From Chloroflexota bacterium (GTDB taxonomy: Bacteria; Chloroflexota; Dormibacteria; Dormibacterales; Dormibacteraceae), in assembly GCA_005889085.1 (NCBI GenBank), contig VBDS01000190.1, forward strand, positions 1 to 39,224: a stretch of 39,224 nt of DNA, given 5' to 3'. A program made the translations under genes and the position numbers. The notes beneath the pieces are model-generated. The model worked only from the letters and a program-made list of their open reading frames with translations. It did no database searches and was not told the DNA's origin. Position 1 is the stretch's first letter; the number at the start of each line of letters is the position of its first letter. Positions 12,513-21,239 of this stretch are shown here, one piece after another.

Positions 12513-13327
12513 TGGACGTGGGGACGCTCGTCGTCATCGCCGTGATCCTTTTCGTGATCCTCATCGCGCTCTTCTCCAGCCTGCGCATCGCGGCTGAATA
12601 CGAGCGGGGAGTCGTCTTCAGGCTGGGTCGCCTGATCGCTCTCAAGGGCCCGGGGCTCTTCTTCATCATCCCGTTCGGCGTCGACCGCCTGGTCAAGATC
12701 GACCTCAGGGTGATCACGCTCGAGGTGCCGCCGCAGGAGGTCATCACGAAGGACAACGTGACCGCCAAGGTCAATGCGGTCATCTACTTCCAGGTCGTCG
12801 ACGCGCGGAAAGCGGTCGTGCAGGTGCTCAACTACATCAACGCCTCATCGCAGATCGCGCAGACGACGCTGCGCGCCGTGCTTGGCCAGTCGACGCTCGA
12901 TGAGCTGCTCGCCGAGCGCGACAGGATCAACCAGAACCTGCAGAAGATCATCGACGAGCAGACCGAACCATGGGGGATCAAGGTCTCGGTGGTCGAGATC
13001 AAGGACGTCGAGCTGCCCAGCACGATGCAGCGCGCGATGGCCAAGCAGGCGGAGGCGGAGCGCGAGAAGCGCGCGAAGATCATCAACGCCGAAGGCGAGT
13101 TTCAGGCCTCGCAGACCCTGGCGAACGCGGCGCAGGTGATCTCGTCCCAGCAGGGCGCGCTCCAGCTCCGGTTCCTCCAGACGATGGTGGAGATCGGCTC
13201 AGAGAAGAACACGACGATCATCCTCCCGCTGCCCATCGAGCTCATCCGCCCGCTGATCGACATGGGGAGACGCGTCGATGGCTCGCCGGCGCCGCCGCTG
13301 CCCGACAAAGGCACCAAGACCGGCTGA
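12512..13327 (+). CDS. slipin / SPFH (stomatin-prohibitin) family protein
   Basis: [69 protein letters not shown]. Confidence 0.92.
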   Translation: MDVGTLVVIAVILFVILIALFSSLRIAAEYERGVVFRLGRLIALKGPGLFFIIPFGVDRLVKIDLRVITLEVPPQEVITKDNVTAKVNAVIYFQVVDARKAVVQVLNYINASSQIAQTTLRAVLGQSTLDELLAERDRINQNLQKIIDEQTEPWGIKVSVVEIKDVELPSTMQRAMAKQAEAEREKRAKIINAEGEFQASQTLANAAQVISSQQGALQLRFLQTMVEIGSEKNTTIILPLPIELIRPLIDMGRRVDGSPAPPLPDKGTKTG

Positions 13328-14409
13328 TCGCTCACCTTCCCCTCGACGCCGGCACGGCTCTGGTCGAGCTCCTGCCGCTCCCACTGATCATCCTGGCCAA
13401 TGCGGCGGTGGGGAAAACGTGGGCCGCAGTGGCCACCCCGGCGCTGGCGGCGATTCCGGCCGTGATGACGGGGCTCGTCGGGGTGCTCGACCTGCTCGGC
13501 GCTCCGACCGGGGCGACCGGTTTAAGCCGCCAGGCCGCCTTCGCGGTCGACGCGGGCACCATCGTTACCGCCGTCGCGGCAGGCGGATTTGCCTTCAGGC
13601 CGATCCGCCAGGACCTCGCGGCGCTCCTCCCCATCGATCCCAACAGCCCAGTCCACGCGCTTGCGCTCGTCCTGGCGACCATCTTCTTCGGTACCCAGGT
13701 CACCTTCATCGCCTTCACTGACGTGCTGGCGGCCAACAACGCGCAGCCGGCGCTAACCCTGGTCGATCTCTTCTTGAACGAGGTCCCCTTTCTGATCCTC
13801 GCCCTCGCCGGGGTCGGCGTGGGCCTCGCCTACTTCAAGCGCCGCACCGTGCCCGAAGCGATGACCCGTCTCGGACTGGTGCGCCCCGCCTGGTGGCACC
13901 TCGCCCTCGCCCTCGCGGCGGCCGGCGCGCTTTTTGCGCTTGGCCAGGAGTCTGACGTCCTCAACCACGCGTGGTCGCCGGACCTCGCGCGGCGGGTCGA
14001 CGCCACCACCCAGCACATTTTCGGGCAGCTCGGCACCCAATACGGGATCGCAGCGGTGGCCCTGCTGCCCGGGATCTGCGAGGAGGTCCTGTTCCGTGGG
14101 GCCCTGCAGCCTCGGATTGGACTGATCGCCACAGCGCTGCTCTTCACCTCGATCCACACCCAGTACGGCGCCTCGGTCGACACGGTCGCGGTGTTCGCAA
14201 TAGCGCTCGGGCTCGGCCTCATCCGCAAGTACACAAACACCACCACATCGTGCATGTGCCACGTCAGCTACAACCTGTTGGTTGGCATCGGACTCACGGG
14301 TGTTCTGCTCGACGGGGCCCTCGTCATCGAGGTGGCGCTCGTCGCGATCACCGGCTATGTGATCTGGGCCAACCGGCGCCGGGCGGCCACGGCCGGTGGG
14401 AGCCCTTAA
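13324..14409 (+). CDS. CPBP family intramembrane metalloprotease (start codon unresolved)
   Basis: [10 protein letters not shown] (EExxxR), [17 protein letters not shown] motifs and TM segments; reading frame open from slipin stop but first canonical start in the frame downstream is GTG 13408. Confidence 0.82.
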   Translation: MIAHLPLDAGTALVELLPLPLIILANAAVGKTWAAVATPALAAIPAVMTGLVGVLDLLGAPTGATGLSRQAAFAVDAGTIVTAVAAGGFAFRPIRQDLAALLPIDPNSPVHALALVLATIFFGTQVTFIAFTDVLAANNAQPALTLVDLFLNEVPFLILALAGVGVGLAYFKRRTVPEAMTRLGLVRPAWWHLALALAAAGALFALGQESDVLNHAWSPDLARRVDATTQHIFGQLGTQYGIAAVALLPGICEEVLFRGALQPRIGLIATALLFTSIHTQYGASVDTVAVFAIALGLGLIRKYTNTTTSCMCHVSYNLLVGIGLTGVLLDGALVIEVALVAITGYVIWANRRRAATAGGSP

Positions 14410-14441
14410 CAGGATGGCTGGCCAACGAATTGATCCGGGAC

Positions 14442-14455
14442 TAGAATTTCGCCCA
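14442..14455 (+). promoter_or_regulatory. putative parAB promoter -10 TAGAAT, 8 nt before ATG
   Basis: TAGAAT-ttcgccca-ATG; possible -35 TGGCCA with 17-nt spacer. Confidence 0.4.
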
Positions 14456-15271
14456 ATGGCCCCAGATGTAGGAGCTGCGAGCGACGCCAGACCCAATATG
14501 TTGGCCACTACCGAGATGCCCGTTGTGGCAGTGGTCAACCAGAAGGGCGGCGTGGGCAAGACGACCACTGCGATCAACCTGGCCGCCGCCCTGGCCGAAG
14601 CCGGCCATCCGACGTTGCTCGTCGACCTGGACCCACAGGCGAACTCGACATCGGGCCTGGGCCTCGACCCTGCGCGGGCCCGGCTGAACATCTACCACCT
14701 GCTCACCGGAGAGGCCACGGTCGCAGAGGTCGTGCAGCCGACCGGGCCGACCGGCCTGTCGCTCATCCCCTCGCATATCGACCTCGCCGGGGCGGAGATC
14801 GAGCTGGCCGGGATGACTGAGCGAGAGGGCCTCCTGCGCCAGGCGCTCGCCTCGACTCCGCCGGGAGTCGAGATCGTCCTGGTCGACTGTCCCCCATCGC
14901 TGGGCCTGCTGACGCTCAACGCGCTGGTCGCGGCCACCAGCATGCTCATACCCACACAGTGCGAGTACTTCGCGCTCGAAGGGCTCCGCCATCTCATGTA
15001 CACGCACCAGCTGGTCCGGTCGCGCCTCAATCCGAAGCTTGCGATCGCCGGCATCCTGATGACGCAATTTGACGCCCGGACCACCCTCGCGTGGGACGTG
15101 CTCAATGCGGTCCGACGTTCTCACCCGCACCACGTCCTCGAGACGCTGATCCCGCGCAACGTCCGCCTGAGCGAAGCACCGAGCCATGGCAAGTCAGTGA
15201 TCGAATATGACCCGACATGTCGAGGGGCGGCAGCGTATCGCGCCCTCGCGAAGGAGCTGCTTGAAAGATGA
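14456..15271 (+). CDS. parA: chromosome-partitioning ATPase ParA/Soj
   Basis: VVAVVNQKGGVGKTTTAINLAAALAEAGHPTLLVDLDPQANSTSGLG (deviant Walker A). Confidence 0.95.
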   Translation: MAPDVGAASDARPNMLATTEMPVVAVVNQKGGVGKTTTAINLAAALAEAGHPTLLVDLDPQANSTSGLGLDPARARLNIYHLLTGEATVAEVVQPTGPTGLSLIPSHIDLAGAEIELAGMTEREGLLRQALASTPPGVEIVLVDCPPSLGLLTLNALVAATSMLIPTQCEYFALEGLRHLMYTHQLVRSRLNPKLAIAGILMTQFDARTTLAWDVLNAVRRSHPHHVLETLIPRNVRLSEAPSHGKSVIEYDPTCRGAAAYRALAKELLER

Positions 15272-16110
15272 GCCAACCACGCCCGCGCGGACTCGGTCGC
15301 GGACTCGAGGCGTTGATTCCGATGTCGAGCCAAGGCGATGCACTGGTCCCGCAGATGATCGCAGTCGATCAGATCCGACCCTCGCGCCAGCAGGTGCGCT
15401 CACGATTCGACGCTGAGCCGCTCGGCGAGCTCGCGGAGTCGATCCGGCTTCATGGCGTGCTGCAGCCGCTTCTCGTGCGGCGGCTGGCCGACGGTTACGA
15501 GCTCATCGCCGGCGAGCGCCGGTGGCGCGCGGCGCGGCTCGCCGGTCTCAACACGGTACCCGCGGTCGTACGCGGCGACGCCGGCAATGACGAGCAGCTC
15601 GTGCTCGGCCTGATCGAAAACCTTCAGCGCACCGACCTCGACCCAATCGAAGAAGCTCGCGGCCTGAGCCGGCTCATCGAAGATTTCGGCCTGACGCATG
15701 AAGACGTCGCGCAGCGACTGGGCAAGCACCGCGTGTCGGTTACACAATCGATGCGCCTGCTCGCCGGCTGCGCAGCAGTGCAGTCCTCCGTCGCGTCAGG
15801 TGTGATCACGGCAGGACACGCACGAGCGCTCATCGCCCTGGAGAGCCAGGCCGCGCAGGAACACGGCCTCAAGGTCGTGATCGCCCGGCATCTTTCCGTT
15901 CGTCAGACGGAGAACTGGGTCAGGACCTACCGCCCTCACCGGCGCCGCCATTCGGACTCTTCGGCCGAGCTGCGCGCGCTCGCCGCTGACGTCGAATCGA
16001 GCCTCGGCCTGCCGATCAAGCTCAGCGGAAATCTGAATCGCGGCAAGCTCGAGCTTCGCTACTCGAGTCGCGAAGAGCTGGAACGAGTCTGCGCTAAGCT
16101 CGTCTCCTGA
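15268..16110 (+). CDS. parB: chromosome-partitioning protein ParB/Spo0J
   Basis: RGLGRGLEALIP; LAESIRLHGVLQPLLVRR; YELIAGERRWRAARLAGL; ATGA overlap with parA. Confidence 0.95.
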   Translation: MSQPRPRGLGRGLEALIPMSSQGDALVPQMIAVDQIRPSRQQVRSRFDAEPLGELAESIRLHGVLQPLLVRRLADGYELIAGERRWRAARLAGLNTVPAVVRGDAGNDEQLVLGLIENLQRTDLDPIEEARGLSRLIEDFGLTHEDVAQRLGKHRVSVTQSMRLLAGCAAVQSSVASGVITAGHARALIALESQAAQEHGLKVVIARHLSVRQTENWVRTYRPHRRRHSDSSAELRALAADVESSLGLPIKLSGNLNRGKLELRYSSREELERVCAKLVS

Positions 16111-16115
16111 CAAGC

Positions 16116-16763
16116 ATGGCGGCCCAACACGAACAAGCGGCTGGCGCCGCCTCCACAGAACGCTCGGCCGCCGGCTCGCTGCTGCGCGAGGTCGCCGAGG
16201 TACTCGTCCTCGCGGTCATCCTCTACATCGGCATCAGCTTCGCCGTGCAGGCAGTGCACGTCGAGGGCCTTTCGATGTTCGCGACGCTCGACGACAACGA
16301 TTACCTGATCGCCAACAAGATCGACTACCGGCTCCACGCGCCCCAGCGCGGCGACATCATCATCTTGCGGCCGCCGACGAGCAACTCCACCGACTTCATC
16401 AAACGCATCATCGCGCTGCCCGGCGAGAAGCTGTTGATCCGCAGCGGCATCGTCTACATCGACGGGCACAGGCTCGTCGAGCCGTACCTGCCAGAGGAGT
16501 GGACGAATGAAAACAACTATCCAACAGACGGGACCGACGGCAAGGTGATCCCACCGAACAACTATTTCGTCATGGGTGACAACCGCAATCGTTCGCAGGA
16601 TTCGCGCTTTTTCGGGCCGATCAGCCGCGACCGGATCGATGGCAAGGCCTGGTTCCGGATCTGGCCGCTCAATCAGTTCGGCAACATCTACGCGAAGATG
16701 CCAATCCTGGAAACGGGGAGTACGGCCGTCGGGGCCCGCCCCGCGCTGCAGGTGGCCAGCTAG
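16116..16763 (+). CDS. lepB: signal peptidase I
   Basis: VEGLSMFATLDDNDYLIANKI, RGDIIILRPP, DFIKRIIALPGEKLLI, YFVMGDNRNRSQDSRFFGPI. Confidence 0.93.
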   Translation: MAAQHEQAAGAASTERSAAGSLLREVAEVLVLAVILYIGISFAVQAVHVEGLSMFATLDDNDYLIANKIDYRLHAPQRGDIIILRPPTSNSTDFIKRIIALPGEKLLIRSGIVYIDGHRLVEPYLPEEWTNENNYPTDGTDGKVIPPNNYFVMGDNRNRSQDSRFFGPISRDRIDGKAWFRIWPLNQFGNIYAKMPILETGSTAVGARPALQVAS

Positions 16764-16770
16764 AGCAGGT

Positions 16771-18042
16771 CTAAGCCCCGATCGCGAGGCGAAAGGCGCT
16801 GTCGCGAGAAAAGGGACCGATCACCGACATCTGCATCGGGCGACTGAACACCTCGGCTGCGACCCGCACCACGTCCGCCGCAGTCACGGCGTCGACCAAA
16901 GCGATCTCATCGTCGATGGTGTTGATCTCACCGAGCAGCAGCTCCTGATAGGCGAGCCAGAACACCACGCCGTTGGTCGTCTCCAGCTCGAGACGCAAGC
17001 GGCCCTTGGTGAATTCCTTCGCACGCGCCAGCTCAGCTGCCGCGACCTCGTGTTCGGTCAAGCTGCGCAGCTCGGCCATCACCGCATTCACAGCATCGAC
17101 AGCCTTCTTCGGATCGACACCGATGTAGACGCCGAGGTAGCCGGTGTCACGGTGCTTCTGCGTGAAGCTGTGCACGTCGTAGGCGATGCCAAGGCGCTCC
17201 CGGATGTTGAGGAAGAGTCGGGAGCTCATGCCCTCGCCCAGCACCGTGTTGAGCAGGTCGAGCGCATAGCGGTCTGGGTCAAGGTAGCTGACGGCGCGCG
17301 CCCCAAGGCAGATGTGGGCCTGCTCCGTCCCGCGGCGGCGGACCAGCACGCGGGGAGAGTCGAGGGGGAGCGGCGGCGCAAGCTCGAGCGCGCCGTTCAT
17401 GTCGGGACGCAAAGAGAGGTTGCGCGTCACCTCGGAGATGGTCGACGCCTCGTCGAGTGATCCCGCGGCACCGACGACGAGATTGGGCAGCCGGTAGTGC
17501 GCGTCCGCGTACTCCAGGATGTCGTCGCGGCCGAGTCGCGACACCGACTCCTCGGTACCGGCGATGTCGCGGCCCAGCGCATGGCCGGGCCAGATCAGCT
17601 CTTCGAAGAGGTTCTGGACGTAATCCTGGGGTTGATCCTGGTACATACGAAGCTCTTCGAGGATCACCATCCGCTCTCGCTCGACGTCGGCGGGATCGAG
17701 CTTCGAGTTGGCAATGATGTCGAAGAGAACGTCGAGCCCCAGGTTCATGTGCTCCGCGGGAACGCGGGCCCAGTAGGCCGTCAATTCTTTGTCGGTCGAC
17801 GCGTTGATGAACCCACCGACACCCTCGATCGCGTCGGCTATCTCCTTCGACGTCGGCCGCTTTTTCGTGCCTTTGAAGTAGAGATGCTCAATGAAATGAG
17901 AGACGCCGGCGAGGCGATCGTCTTCCTGCCGTGAGCCCCCGGCAAACATGAGGACCACGCTGGCCGACTGCCGCTCGGGCATGGCCTCAACCACCATCCT
18001 GGCTCCCCCTGGTAGGTGGTGTACTCGATGAGGGGCAGGCAT
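16771..18042 (-). CDS. M16 family zinc peptidase
   Basis: GVSHFIEHLYFKGTKKR (HxxEH), YDVHSFTQKHRDTGYLGVYIGVDP. Confidence 0.93.
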   Translation of the reverse strand: MPAPHRVHHLPGGARMVVEAMPERQSASVVLMFAGGSRQEDDRLAGVSHFIEHLYFKGTKKRPTSKEIADAIEGVGGFINASTDKELTAYWARVPAEHMNLGLDVLFDIIANSKLDPADVERERMVILEELRMYQDQPQDYVQNLFEELIWPGHALGRDIAGTEESVSRLGRDDILEYADAHYRLPNLVVGAAGSLDEASTISEVTRNLSLRPDMNGALELAPPLPLDSPRVLVRRRGTEQAHICLGARAVSYLDPDRYALDLLNTVLGEGMSSRLFLNIRERLGIAYDVHSFTQKHRDTGYLGVYIGVDPKKAVDAVNAVMAELRSLTEHEVAAAELARAKEFTKGRLRLELETTNGVVFWLAYQELLLGEINTIDDEIALVDAVTAADVVRVAAEVFSRPMQMSVIGPFSRDSAFRLAIGA

Positions 18043-18069
18043 GGGACGGTCAGTATAAGAAGGGCTCGG

Positions 18070-18336
18070 TCAGCTTCCCTCGCGTAACGCGCCCAGGGCG
18101 GCATAAAGCGTCATCGCCACGAAGTCGGCAGGCATGCCGTCGGAGACCGCATCCAGCGCCTCGCCGAGGTAGCGGCGCACGTTGGGCACAGCGTCGACAT
18201 CGCTCAGCTCGAGACAGTCGCGGATTGCTTCCGCGATCTCGGTCGGGGTGATCTCCTCGTCGCCCGCCTCGTCAGCGACCGAGTTGACGAGCGCGATCGC
18301 CTTCCGGATCCGCTCGGCGGCTGCCCGGCCGGGCAC
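18070..18336 (-). CDS. hypothetical ~88 aa helical acidic protein
   Basis: Conserved-looking ORF between khpB and the M16 gene, likely GTG start at 18336 just after khpB stop: MPGRAAAERIRKAIALVNSVADEAGDEEITPTEIAEAIRDCLELSDVDAVPNVRRYLGEAL... Confidence 0.6.
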   Translation of the reverse strand: MPGRAAAERIRKAIALVNSVADEAGDEEITPTEIAEAIRDCLELSDVDAVPNVRRYLGEALDAVSDGMPADFVAMTLYAALGALREGS

Positions 18337-18346
18337 CGTTCCCCCG

Positions 18347-18994
18347 TTATTCTTCAGGCGGCTTGCGGGGGCCGACAACGACGCGGCGCTCAGGCTCCTC
18401 GCCGATGCTCGAGCTCGTGACGTCCGGGTCGCCTTCCAGCGCCAGGTGGATGGCTCGGCGCTCGAACGGCTGCATCGCGTCGAGCGTGATCGCGTCGCCG
18501 GTCATCTTGACCTGGCGGGCGGCGCGCATAGCGATCTCACGCACGGTGTGCTCGCGGCGCTGCCGGTACCGCTCGACGTCGACGATGATGCGCTCGCCCT
18601 CGGCGAGATGTTTGCCCACCATCACGTTCGTCACCGACTGCAGCGCGCGCAAAGTCTCCCCGCGCCAGCCGATCAGGCCGCCGAGATCGCGCCCGCTGAT
18701 GTCTAACGTGATCGGGTCGGCGCCGGTCCGGACGCTGACCTGGGCGCGCACGCCCATGTGCTTGAGAAGGCCTTCAACCAGGGTCCGGGCCATCTCGGCC
18801 TTGCCGTTGGGAGCAGCGGGCGCAGCCCCAATCGCGGGTGCACTCTGGTCGATGACTGTGACCTCGACAAGGGTCTCCTCCGATGTCTCGCTGAGGATCT
18901 TGACGTCGACGTTGCGCCGGCTTTCCTGAAGCTCGATCAGCGCCGCGTCGACCGCCTCGTCAAGCGTGCGGCCGCGGCCTTCGGCGGATCTCAC
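18347..18994 (-). CDS. khpB: Jag/KhpB RNA-binding protein (Jag-N, KH, R3H)
   Basis: RTLDEAVDAALIELQESRRNVDVKIL (Jag-N), ISGRDLGGLIGWRGETLRALQSVTN (KH), R3H tail; follows yidC. Confidence 0.9.
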   Translation of the reverse strand: MRSAEGRGRTLDEAVDAALIELQESRRNVDVKILSETSEETLVEVTVIDQSAPAIGAAPAAPNGKAEMARTLVEGLLKHMGVRAQVSVRTGADPITLDISGRDLGGLIGWRGETLRALQSVTNVMVGKHLAEGERIIVDVERYRQRREHTVREIAMRAARQVKMTGDAITLDAMQPFERRAIHLALEGDPDVTSSSIGEEPERRVVVGPRKPPEE

Positions 18995-19953
18995 GTGCGT
19001 TCACTCTCCTTGCCTTGTCTTTGAGCTTTGCGCTTCGCCTTTTTTGAGCTGTTCAAGCTCGTGCCGGTCGGCGGAAGCGCCTTCTGGCCGTTGGTCGCCC
19101 CTTTTTTGGACACCAAGGGCGCTCCACCGGCCGCCTTGCGGAACCGAACCGGCAGCACGTTCCCCCAGCCGACCACGAAGCTCTGCTGAATGATACTGAC
19201 GCAGTTCCCGACAAACCAGTAAAGGCCGAGGCCGGCCGGAACGTTGAGCGCGAACCAGCCGATCATCAGCGGCGAGATCAGGACCATCGTGCGCTGCATC
19301 TGAAGGGTCTGCTGCTCCTGCTCGGTCGGGTTGGGCGGAGCCGGCATCTGCAGCATCCTCGACTGGATCAGGGTCGTGATCGCGGCGAGCAGCGGGAACA
19401 CCAGGTAGGCCAGCACCGGGATCGGCAGGCCCGCGAACATCAGGTGGTGGTTGGGGTTGTCGTTCAGGTTCGGGATGAAAAGGAAGTGCGTCGCCACCGC
19501 GTGGGTCCGGGCAAAGCCCGTGAACACGTAATAGAGGGCGGTGAGGATCGGCAGCTGTACGACCAGTGGCAGACACCCGATAAGGCCGCCCAATGGATTG
19601 ACCCCGTGCTCCTGGTACATCTTCATCATCTCGGTGTTCAGGCGCTGCGGGTCCTTCTTGTACTTCTTGCGCAGCTCGGCGACCTGGGGCGCCAGCTTTC
19701 GCTGCTCGACCAGGGTCTTGCGCTGCGTGACGAGCTGAAACTGCTGCAGCGGAGCAAGCAGCAGGCGGATCAGGATGGTCAGCACGATGATCGCGACGCC
19801 GTAGGCGCCGATCACGCTCACCACCGGTACCCCCTGCACGTTCGAGTAGATGAAGCCCAGCGCGGTGTTCAGAGTCACCCCGAAGATCGCCCACCACGCG
19901 TCGTGAATCGGGCTGAAGAACTTGAAGATGTCTGTGAACGAGGCCAGTGGGAT
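18991..19953 (-). CDS. yidC: membrane protein insertase YidC/Oxa1; probable ATC start at 19953 preceded by AAGGAG
   Basis: GVAIIVLTILIRLLLAPLQQFQLVTQRK, LAPQVAELRKKYKKDPQRLNTEMMKMYQEHGVNPLGGLIGCLPLVVQLPIL; upstream in-frame DIFKFFSPIHDAWWAIFG before the GTG at 19878 looks coding. Confidence 0.88.
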   Translation of the reverse strand: MPLASFTDIFKFFSPIHDAWWAIFGVTLNTALGFIYSNVQGVPVVSVIGAYGVAIIVLTILIRLLLAPLQQFQLVTQRKTLVEQRKLAPQVAELRKKYKKDPQRLNTEMMKMYQEHGVNPLGGLIGCLPLVVQLPILTALYYVFTGFARTHAVATHFLFIPNLNDNPNHHLMFAGLPIPVLAYLVFPLLAAITTLIQSRMLQMPAPPNPTEQEQQTLQMQRTMVLISPLMIGWFALNVPAGLGLYWFVGNCVSIIQQSFVVGWGNVLPVRFRKAAGGAPLVSKKGATNGQKALPPTGTSLNSSKKAKRKAQRQGKESERT

Positions 19954-19968
19954 GTCAGTGACTCCTTG

Positions 19969-20178
19969 TCAGGGCACCGGGTCGTAGCCGCCCCGCGCGA
20001 AGGGGTGACAGCGGGCGATGCGCGCCGCACCCATCCATCCGCCTCTGAGCCAGCCGTAGCGCTCGATCGCCTCGTAGGTGTAGTGCGAGCAAGACGGGTA
20101 GTAACGGCAGGCAGGCGGGAGGATCTTCGCAATGGACAGCTGATAACCGCGGATCAAAATCAGGAAGAGCTTGGTCAT
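19969..20178 (-). CDS. yidD: membrane protein insertion efficiency factor YidD
   Basis: [64 protein letters not shown]. Confidence 0.96.
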   Translation of the reverse strand: MTKLFLILIRGYQLSIAKILPPACRYYPSCSHYTYEAIERYGWLRGGWMGAARIARCHPFARGGYDPVP

Positions 20179-20185
20179 GGCTTCG

Positions 20186-20551
20186 TCATGGCTTTATTTG
20201 TGCGAGCCTGAGCGCAGCCAGCGAAGCCTCCGCCCTGAGATCGGCGAACGAGACCTCGAGCGCCGCCGGGCGGGCGATCAGGACCACGTCATATCGTATT
20301 CCCACCCGGCGCAGCGGCGAACCAGGTCCCAGCAATCCCTCTCGCGCGACCTCGCGCAGCCGACGCCTGGCCCTGTTGCGCTCGACCGAGCTCTTGATTG
20401 CCCGGCTGACCGTCACACCGACCCGGCTCTCCGGCTGCTCGCTCGCAACGGCGAACCCGACCAGGGCCTGCCCGCTGTGGAAGCGCCTGCCGCTGATAGC
20501 CGCCTGGAAGTCCGACCGCCGACGGACCCGCGAGCGCCTTTTCATCTTCAA
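20186..20551 (-). CDS. rnpA: ribonuclease P protein component
   Basis: [10 protein letters not shown]..., [29 protein letters not shown]; between rpmH and yidD. Confidence 0.92.
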   Translation of the reverse strand: MKMKRRSRVRRRSDFQAAISGRRFHSGQALVGFAVASEQPESRVGVTVSRAIKSSVERNRARRRLREVAREGLLGPGSPLRRVGIRYDVVLIARPAALEVSFADLRAEASLAALRLAQIKP

Positions 20552-20581
20552 TGCGCCAGTTACGGCGCGACCAGCTTGGAG

Positions 20582-20713
20582 CTAGGTCAGCCGCGCGCGG
20601 CCCTTGCGACGGCGATTGCGGAGCACGCGGACCCCGCCACGAGCGCTCATCCGGCGCAAGAATCCGTGGACGCGCCGGCGATACCGTTTCTTGGGTTGAT
20701 AGGTCCTTTTGAT
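20582..20713 (-). CDS. rpmH: 50S ribosomal protein L34; start codon appears to be ATC
   Basis: Minus-strand translation (I/M)[42 protein letters not shown]; no ATG/GTG/TTG/CTG in frame upstream before a stop; not in ORF track. Confidence 0.93.
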   Translation of the reverse strand: MKRTYQPKKRYRRRVHGFLRRMSARGGVRVLRNRRRKGRARLT

Positions 20714-20725
20714 CGGGCCAGTGTA
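20714..20725 (-). promoter_or_regulatory. putative rpmH -10 (TACACT) 6 nt before the ATC start
   Basis: minus strand TACACT-ggcccg-ATC. Confidence 0.4.
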
Positions 20726-20739
20726 GCCGAGGCAATGCG

Positions 20740-21239
20740 CCTGACTTGTGATACCGCTTCTATAACTTCATTGTGTGCGCGGCGGCCTTGCGGTATCCAC
20801 AGCCCGGTGTTATATTCCCCGGCCGGAAGCAGCAAAGCCAAAGCGTCTATCCAGAGCACCAGTACAGATCGCGCCACTCAGTCTAGCCAAACACCTACTA
20901 ACAGCTAACACTTAGTCATACAATCCCGCTTCCATATTTCGGGATCGACCGGATGGTGGATTTCGGACAGGTCGGCGCCGCCAGCCTGTGGAAATCCGGT
21001 CCGCTCTTTTCCACAAGGACCAAGGAGGCGGAGCTCATGCTTGAAGAGCTTCGGTTGAATCCGCGGTCGTCCAGGGCGCGAACGTGGGGTCGCTGCTGGG
21101 ACGAGGCCGCGGGTGCCGGCAGCAGGAGAGACGGATCGGGGTTGTCCACAGGATTTGCAGAGCGGCGGCGGCTTCGCTCCACAGGTCTGGCGGGGCTCAT
21201 CCATGGCGTGTCGGGCGGCATGGCAAAGGAGAAGGTGGG
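20740..21239. promoter_or_regulatory. oriC: probable oriC (rpmH-dnaA intergenic) with DnaA-box-like sites
   Basis: GTATCCACA 20793-20801(+), TGTGGAAAT 20987-20995(-), TTTTCCACA 21007-21015(+), TTGTCCACA 21142-21150(+), weaker CGCTCCACA 21174-21182; AT-richer tract 20820-20940. Confidence 0.75.
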
